Notes under the pieces: model-generated | Databases searched by the model: none | Seen by the model: the letters and a program-made list of their open reading frames with translations, nothing else | Told to the model about the DNA's origin: nothing | Position numbers and translations under genes: made by a program | From: Parapristionchus giblindavisi | Lineage: Eukaryota > Nematoda > Chromadorea > Rhabditida > Diplogasteridae | Length of the DNA: 64,000 nucleotides | NCBI GenBank assembly: GCA_943737045.1 | Contig: CALSFV010000218.1 | Coordinates: forward strand, 992,001-1,056,000 | Direction: 5' to 3' | Shown: positions 62,001 to 64,000 of the stretch, piece by piece | Layout of the letters: each line of letters opens with the position of its first letter | Position numbering within the stretch: position 1 is the stretch's first letter

Positions 62001-63602
62001 AACGTCCATTCCTACAGTAAGACACATGTGTGTACCTTGGTAGACTGGCGAGTCGAACATCCAACTTCGTTCTCCATTCTATGGTCAAATCTGCCATCTC
62101 TGATACCGTCATCGTCGTCTCTCTCGACAGGTGTTGTAGTGTATCACGAGTGAAGGTGAAGGCAAACTGCAAAGAGAGGTGATCACTGTAGGCACCAGAT
62201 ACATGGGTGGCTACTGTATAATATATTTACTTAAACTCATGACCCACAATGTCCGAACTACCGTAAAACACACTCTACACCACATGCTCATACCGTACCT
62301 CTTGTTCGTCTTCAACAAAGTTTTCCTCCATTGCACTTCGTCTCACTTCAGCCTCTCGTATGTACAGTACTCCTTGCTCTTGGAGAGCATCCGACCATTT
62401 CCGTACAATCTCGGCCACTGGCCGAACAGTGGCCACCATGGCATTGCCTGCGCCACGACCCAGTGCACTGCAAATATACACCATCAAATATCCTATTTGG
62501 AGTAGAAAGGTAGATGTAGCGTCAGTCTTTAAAACAACTATTGTTTTTATTTCTACTGTTTTTAACAACTACTGTTTTTTTTATTAGGTGCATCATTTCC
62601 CACATATTATTTCTATAATATTTCTCAAAGTCCCCCTTTACTCTTATTGTGAAACATTTTATTCGTATTTGTGCTGGTTCTGTCCAAGCGTATCGAAGCG
62701 ACCAGATGATATGTGAGACGCATTAGATAAGAGGCAGAGACAGCGAATCACCGGGTTGAAATTATATATTATAGCATCTGTGAAGGAGATTGCTGCATAC
62801 TTCCACATATTGTTCATAGATAATGAATATACCTGATGACTTCATTCTGTAGTGCAATAGCATATCGAAGATGTCGTTCGACCCATAGATCAGTCAGATC
62901 CTCAAGTGATACGAGTACTCGTTCGAGAGCGAGTACATCAGCTGGACGACGATCCGATAGAAGACCTGCAATAACCAGAGGTCGAAAAAAATTATTGTGA
63001 AAACCTGAACGCTTTTTGTATTTTTTTGCGAAAAATACGAACATTTTGTGAAAGCCTGACCGCATTTTGCAAATCTGTAACGTAACTATCCCACCTTTGA
63101 CAATACACCCATTTATCTCACCAAATTCCTCTATTACTGGCAATGAAAACGAAAAACCAACTCGATTTTAGAAACAATAATCAATCGGACTACATGGGAG
63201 AAAACACAAAAAATTTTTAAAAAATCAAAAGATCAAAGATCAACTAACCGATGAGATTGGTCATTCGCGGGAATATGAAGAAACTCTGTGGTGGGTCGCT
63301 CTTCTCTTCGTCTGCTGCTGAATTCGTGCGCGGATCTCTCGTTACTGAAAGTACAATGAATACCGTGGAAACGGTAGATACCGTAACCCTAAATCAAGCC
63401 TACCGTACACCGTCACCCTACAGTAGCCTGATCGAATATACAGTAGCACATACCATCTTCAATGATGTGTTTGCGCTCCGGTCGACCGGTCAGCTGGCGC
63501 ATGATGTAGAGGGCGTGGAGCGGATGCATACGACATGTGGCTGCGACGAATCCACCAAGACAACCGATACCACGACGAATGTCCAGACATAGTTGGGGCA
63601 AC
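59070..63602 (-). CDS. trr-1: TRRAP/Tra1 homologue, C-terminal part (gene continues past right edge)
   Basis: Sixteen phase-matched exons give about 650 residues: 63454-63602, 63249-63344, 62833-62965, 62299-62467, 62036-62166, 61625-61718, 61419-61526, 61120-61218, 60947-61057, 60470-60639, ~60221-60315, ~60012-60147, ~59729-59821, 59565-59634, 59278-~59389, 59070-59185. The helical FAT part (LALERVLVSLEDLTDLWVER) leads into a kinase-like domain with MRFLKIVPPVVVTLNG, YFIMRKSLATEMGVLAALEY and DERPVPFRLSPNLQKYFGF, closely following human TRRAP (FRK.F and RPVPFRLTPN). The end TWHPWL is the TRRAP terminus. As in TRRAP the active-site Asp-Phe-Gly is absent (IDIGIGRSGN). TRRAP is the scaffold recruiting Tip60/NuA4-type acetyltransferases to activators in the nucleus. 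One intron starts with GC (GCAG|GCACGT near 60012). Confidence 0.9.
60717..60755 (+). repeat. 38-bp dispersed repeat, copy 2
   Basis: GTTAGCTAATAATGTGCCCT followed by ATGGTGTTTCGGCCGCTAA, in a TRRAP intron. Differs from 7790-7828 at about three bases. Confidence 0.75.
61822..61963. mobile_element. ~140-bp near-perfect hairpin MITE
   Basis: CGTATGCATGAACCGTTTTC followed by CGGGAAAATGTGACGTCATT is mirrored by GACGTCACATTTTCCCGGAA followed by AACGGT and TCATGCATACG. The GCGTAGGCGGAAGATTTT / AACGCCTCCGCTTACGC loop side also pairs. Located in a TRRAP intron (61719-62035). Confidence 0.85.
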
Positions 63603-63624
63603 CTGAACAAAGGCATTGTTCTCT

Positions 63625-63710
63625 AGAATTTGAACACTAAAAAGACCGTTCAACATAGAAACTATCTCAAATACAACGTTTTTTTTGCTTTTCCGGCGAT
63701 CAAAGAGAAC
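63625..63710 (-). mobile_element. MITE (TCTATGTTGAACGGTCGTTC family), possible copy 3
   Basis: AAGACCGTTCAACATAGAAA followed by CTATCTCAAATACAA is the reverse complement of the conserved right part of the copies at 29878 and 33112. Outer ends are weak. Intron of the TRRAP gene. Confidence 0.5.
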
Positions 63711-64000
63711 TGGCTTTAGACAGAATAAATCGATTCCTTGATCATAACATAAAGTACACAATCCAATAATGAGTTAGTCAAAATGAACTATTACAATATC
63801 AGATCAAATCTGCGGACCGTAACCATATGTCGAATAGCTAGGATTTTTTAAAATCCGGTCAGGTTTTTCGGTATTTGTGAAATTTTGGCTCAAAATCCGG
63901 TCAGGCTTGGTACTTTGTAACATACTTTTCGACCTATGACCGTAACGCTATAATTATTAATTAACCGTGTTACAGTATCCGCAATCTACAGTATACCCAA

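Overview
The window is nuclear DNA of a nematode. It is AT-rich, with many short exons, introns ending in TTTCAG, and gene families typical of worms: a neuropeptide precursor of the SPYRxFAFA type (C. elegans nlp-18 class), intron-rich secreted histidine acid phosphatases, a CK1-like worm kinase and a nematode serpentine chemoreceptor. Intronic (GATCAAA)n runs and abundant palindromic elements recall rhabditid or diplogastrid genomes, but I cannot name the species. I found no bacterial, plasmid, phage or CRISPR features. Most long open frames are not genes; gene models below were assembled exon by exon from splice sites and reading phase.

Layout. 0.6-2.5 kb: a 1.8-kb foldback element with a nested MITE and a tRNA-like sequence. 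3.3-5.3 kb (-): serpentine receptor. 7.3-10.8 kb (-): CK1-family kinase with a degenerate catalytic loop (predicted pseudokinase). 11.0-31.9 kb: four histidine acid phosphatase genes, A, B and C on the minus strand and D on the plus strand, C and D head to head. A is complete and membrane- or GPI-anchored by its tail, B has the same Ser/Thr-rich tail but its last exon was not found, and C and D form a second, apparently soluble subgroup. ACTGATAA (ELT-2-type GATA) sites lie upstream of A and B and between C and D, as expected for gut genes. An orphan exon between B and C and a fainter one near 50 kb record further duplications.

32.2-45.7 kb (-): a large gene, probably single, with a beta-rich N-terminal domain, a Ser/Pro/Lys-rich middle and a coiled-coil C-terminus; a distant CEP104/FAP256 resemblance is possible. 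Its introns hold a 2-kb palindrome, a 370-bp GA microsatellite, two GC-rich palindromes and several smaller foldbacks. 45.8-46.1 kb: a non-LTR reverse transcriptase fragment. 46-54.8 kb is gene-poor, with repeat copies and one gene-like exon at 50.7 kb. 54.85-56.6 kb (+): the neuropeptide precursor. 59.1-63.6 kb (-): the C-terminal ~650 residues of TRRAP/trr-1, running off the right edge.

The main theme is a locally expanded digestive acid phosphatase cluster in a region saturated with non-autonomous inverted-repeat elements, nearly all inside introns and some within a few bases of splice sites.
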